This document shows positions 61,371 through 64,000 of a DNA stretch of 64,000 nucleotides, piece after piece. Location: positions 124,001 through 188,000 of the forward strand of contig NZ_CAJATU010000155.1 in assembly GCF_903944925.1 (NCBI RefSeq), read 5' to 3'. The notes beneath the pieces are model-generated. The model made no database searches, was not told where the DNA came from, and worked only from the letters and a program-made list of their open reading frames with translations. This DNA comes from an uncultured Rhodopila sp. Lineage in GTDB: Bacteria > Pseudomonadota > Alphaproteobacteria > Acetobacterales > Acetobacteraceae. The number at the start of each line of letters is the position of its first letter. Position 1 is the first letter of the stretch. Both the position numbers and the translations under genes were made by a program.

Positions 61371-63692
61371 GTGGACATATCTGACGGACACACTCCCGGG
61401 CCACTGGGGACTAACCGCGTACCTGCAACGTTAGCGGAAGCCGTTGCTGGCGGCGGCGGGTCGTCCGGCGCAGGCATGTCGTCCACGTCCGGGGGCACCG
61501 GACGGGGTCCGATCCATCCCAGGCTTTTGGCGATGATGGCGGCTGCCAGATACTATGGCCTGGAGTTGGATTCCGCCGATTTTCGCCTGGGTCAGGGCGA
61601 AACCTTCCCGACCGCGGCGGCGCTTTCCCTCTGGGCCCAGAACTCCGGCATGTGGTCACGCGGGTTGCGCCTGCGGTGGCGCCACATGTTTTCGGTGGCG
61701 GGCGCCGGTCCCGTTGTCCTGCTGTTCAATGACGGCTCCGCCGGGCTTCTGATTGGCGCGAACGCCGAGACGAAAACCGTCTTCATCCGGGATCCCCGTG
61801 CGCCAGAAGCCGAACCGCCGATCCCGGTCGACGAAATGCGCCTGGCCGAGGTCTGGAGCGGCGAGGTGGTTCTGCTACGCGCCGAGCGATCTCAAGAAAA
61901 AGCCGATCCGCCGTTTACATTGCGTTGGCTCGCCAGCGTCGTGTTGAAGGAGAAGAAGCATCTTCGCGATCTTCTCGTCGCGTCATTGGCAATCAGCGTT
62001 CTGACCATCCTGCCGCCCCTGCTGGTCATGCAGACGGTGGACCGGGTTATGGTTCATCACAGTTACTCAACACTTTTCCTCATCGCGGTGATCCTCGCGA
62101 CGATGGTTCTCTATGAAACCTTGCTGGGTTTCGCCCGCCGCCTGATCATTCTGGTGGTTGGCATCAGAACCGACGCGACGTTGAGCTTGCAGGTATTCAG
62201 CCGCCTGATTCGCCTTCCGCTTGATTATTTCGAGCGGCACCCGGCCGGCGAGACGATGTATAAAGTGAGCCAGGTCAATCAGGTCCGGCAGTTCATAACC
62301 GGCAAGCTGATGACCACCATTCTCGACCTGATCACTCTGGCTGTGCTGCTTCCGTTTCTGTTCTGGCTGAACGCGACACTTGCCTGGATCGTTGTCGTTT
62401 GCGCAACGATTATCATGCTCATTATTCTCGCCTTCCTCCGGCCTATTCGGGTGGTCTTCGGAAAAGTCATCACGGCGGAAACCCTGAAGCAGGCCGCCCT
62501 GGGTGAGACCATCTTCGGCATCAAGACCGTAAAGGCGCTCGCGATCGAGCCGCAGCGAAAGGCGCTTTGGGACGAGAAGACCGCAGAGGTCGGCAAGTGG
62601 CGCATGGAACTCGGAAAACTGTCGAACTGGCCGCAGACTCTCGTCACCCCCATCGAACGTTTTATGTACATGGGCACGATTCTCGTCGGTGCGTATCTCG
62701 CGCTTTCCGACGAGGGCGGATTCCAGATCGGCAGCATGTTCGCGTTCATGATGCTTTCGCAGAGGGTCAGTCAGCCGCTCGTCGGCTTGGCGCGTCTGAT
62801 CGAGGAATGGGAAGAGGTCGGCGCCTCGATGGGCCAGGCGGGCGAGGTTCTCAACCGGCCGCTTGAAGTCGATGCCGCGTCGGGTGGCCTGCGTCCGAAA
62901 TTCGCCGGTGCCGTCTCGTACGAGGACGTCACGTTCACCTACGCCGGGACCAAGATTCCAGCCCTCGATCGCGTCTCCTTCTCCGTCCCGGCCGGGACGA
63001 CGCTTGGACTCGTCGGCCGCTCCGGCTCCGGAAAGTCCACCATCACCAGGCTGCTGCAGGGCATAAACCGGGAGTATTCGGGCTTTCTGAAGATCGACGG
63101 CGCCGACCTGCGGGAGATCAATCTGCGACATCTGCGCTCCAGCTTTGGCGTTGTCTTGCAAGAGAATTTCCTGTTCCGTGGAACCATCCGAGACAATATC
63201 CTGTCCGGCCGTCCCGGCCTGACCCTCGAAGATGCAATCCGGGCGGCGCGACTGGCCGGCGCCGAGGAATTTATCGAGCGGATGCCCAACGGGTATGAAA
63301 CATGGGTCGAGGAAGGATCGCCAAACCTGTCCGGCGGCCAGCGACAGCGACTGGCGATCGCGCGGGCGCTGATTACCGATCCGCGCATCCTGATCCTTGA
63401 CGAGGCAACGAGCGCACTGGATCCGGAATCGGAGGCCTTGGTCAATGCCAACCTCAAGCGAATCGCCCGCGGGCGCACGATGGTCATCGTGACCCACCGC
63501 CTCTCCTCGCTGGTCGATTGCGACCAAATCCTCGTGCTGGACAAGGGCAAGGTGATCGATATCGGAACTCACTCCGCCTTGCTGGAGAAATGCGCGATTT
63601 ACCGCACTCTCTGGAACCAGCAGAACCGACACATGTTTAGCGAAGGACAAGGTCATGCAGCTCTCGCCCCGACCCTCCTCCAAGGCAATTAG
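61371..63692 (+). CDS. Type I secretion ABC transporter/permease with degenerate peptidase-like N-terminal domain
   Basis: 'VVLFNDGSAGLLIG' C39-like region, 6-TM domain, 'GLVGRSGSGKSTITRLLQGI', 'LSGGQRQRLAIARALITDPRILILDEATSALDPESEALV'; GTG start chosen, uncertain. Confidence 0.92.
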   Translation: MDISDGHTPGPLGTNRVPATLAEAVAGGGGSSGAGMSSTSGGTGRGPIHPRLLAMMAAARYYGLELDSADFRLGQGETFPTAAALSLWAQNSGMWSRGLRLRWRHMFSVAGAGPVVLLFNDGSAGLLIGANAETKTVFIRDPRAPEAEPPIPVDEMRLAEVWSGEVVLLRAERSQEKADPPFTLRWLASVVLKEKKHLRDLLVASLAISVLTILPPLLVMQTVDRVMVHHSYSTLFLIAVILATMVLYETLLGFARRLIILVVGIRTDATLSLQVFSRLIRLPLDYFERHPAGETMYKVSQVNQVRQFITGKLMTTILDLITLAVLLPFLFWLNATLAWIVVVCATIIMLIILAFLRPIRVVFGKVITAETLKQAALGETIFGIKTVKALAIEPQRKALWDEKTAEVGKWRMELGKLSNWPQTLVTPIERFMYMGTILVGAYLALSDEGGFQIGSMFAFMMLSQRVSQPLVGLARLIEEWEEVGASMGQAGEVLNRPLEVDAASGGLRPKFAGAVSYEDVTFTYAGTKIPALDRVSFSVPAGTTLGLVGRSGSGKSTITRLLQGINREYSGFLKIDGADLREINLRHLRSSFGVVLQENFLFRGTIRDNILSGRPGLTLEDAIRAARLAGAEEFIERMPNGYETWVEEGSPNLSGGQRQRLAIARALITDPRILILDEATSALDPESEALVNANLKRIARGRTMVIVTHRLSSLVDCDQILVLDKGKVIDIGTHSALLEKCAIYRTLWNQQNRHMFSEGQGHAALAPTLLQGN

Positions 63693-64000
63693 CTCACGCC
63701 GGGATGACCGGCATGATCCTACCCTGCCGGTTATCCTTGAATATCAGTCCCCGACGCTGGGCATCATCAATATGCCGATGCCGCGTATCGCGCGAGGTCT
63801 CGCTCTGACCGTCAGCAGCATGGTTGCTGTTCTGTTCGCGCTGACCGGCCTGATCAGCGTCGACCGGGTCGTGACCGCGCAGGGTGTCGTCGTTGCACGA
63901 TCGCCGACGATCGTTGTGCAGCCGCTGGAGACCGCTATCGTTCGCTCGATCGAGGTGCATGTAGGCGATATTGTCCATGCTGGTCAGATCCTGGCTCGCC
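63655..64000 (+). CDS. HlyD family type I secretion periplasmic adaptor, N-terminal part (runs off window)
   Basis: Manual translation MQLSPRPSSKAISSRRDDRHDPTLPVILEYQSPTLGIINMPMPRIARGLALTVSSMVAVLFALTGLISVDRVVTAQGVVVARSPTIVVQPLETAIVRSIEVHVGDIVHAGQILAR; overlaps the ABC gene by 38 nt; absent from the ORF track. Confidence 0.88.
   Translation, partial: MQLSPRPSSKAISSRRDDRHDPTLPVILEYQSPTLGIINMPMPRIARGLALTVSSMVAVLFALTGLISVDRVVTAQGVVVARSPTIVVQPLETAIVRSIEVHVGDIVHAGQILAR

Overview
This 64 kb GC-rich window looks like a chromosomal segment from an alphaproteobacterium, probably Acetobacteraceae/Rhodospirillales (inferred from gene content and synteny, not searched). Core blocks: a 3' ChvG-like kinase fragment; zwf; a regulatory PTS block (hprK-rapZ-EIIA-HPr-ptsI); an LPS-export/sigma-54 block (rnd-kdsD-lptC-lptA-lptB-rpoN-hpf); tRNA-Leu(CAG); icd; purB; gabD; H+-pyrophosphatase; mannose-1-P guanylyltransferase; gpt; thyX; kup; and a yejABEF-like peptide ABC importer. 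Accessory content: a glycoside hydrolase with a T1SS-like C-terminus, an esterase-like protein with five ~360-bp tandem repeats, a molybdopterin oxidoreductase neighbourhood, a DUF3445/hydrolase/CoA-transferase cluster, and a type I secretion ABC transporter plus partial HlyD at the right edge. The strongest unannotated structure is (i) a decay zone at 17.2-20.3 kb: a VapB-VapC remnant with an in-frame TGA, a nucleotidyltransferase-like pseudogene with at least three frameshifts, and a ParE-like toxin frameshifted beside an intact antitoxin; (ii) a dispersed palindromic element at 9.24 and 52.63 kb with one covarying base pair; (iii) a large nested hairpin between yejA and yejB; (iv) an N-terminally deleted enoyl-CoA hydratase remnant abutting a dehydratase. 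No CRISPR array, prophage or intact transposase was found. I did not find a convincing novel defence system; the DUF3445 cluster and the T1SS/repeat proteins are the best candidates for undescribed function.
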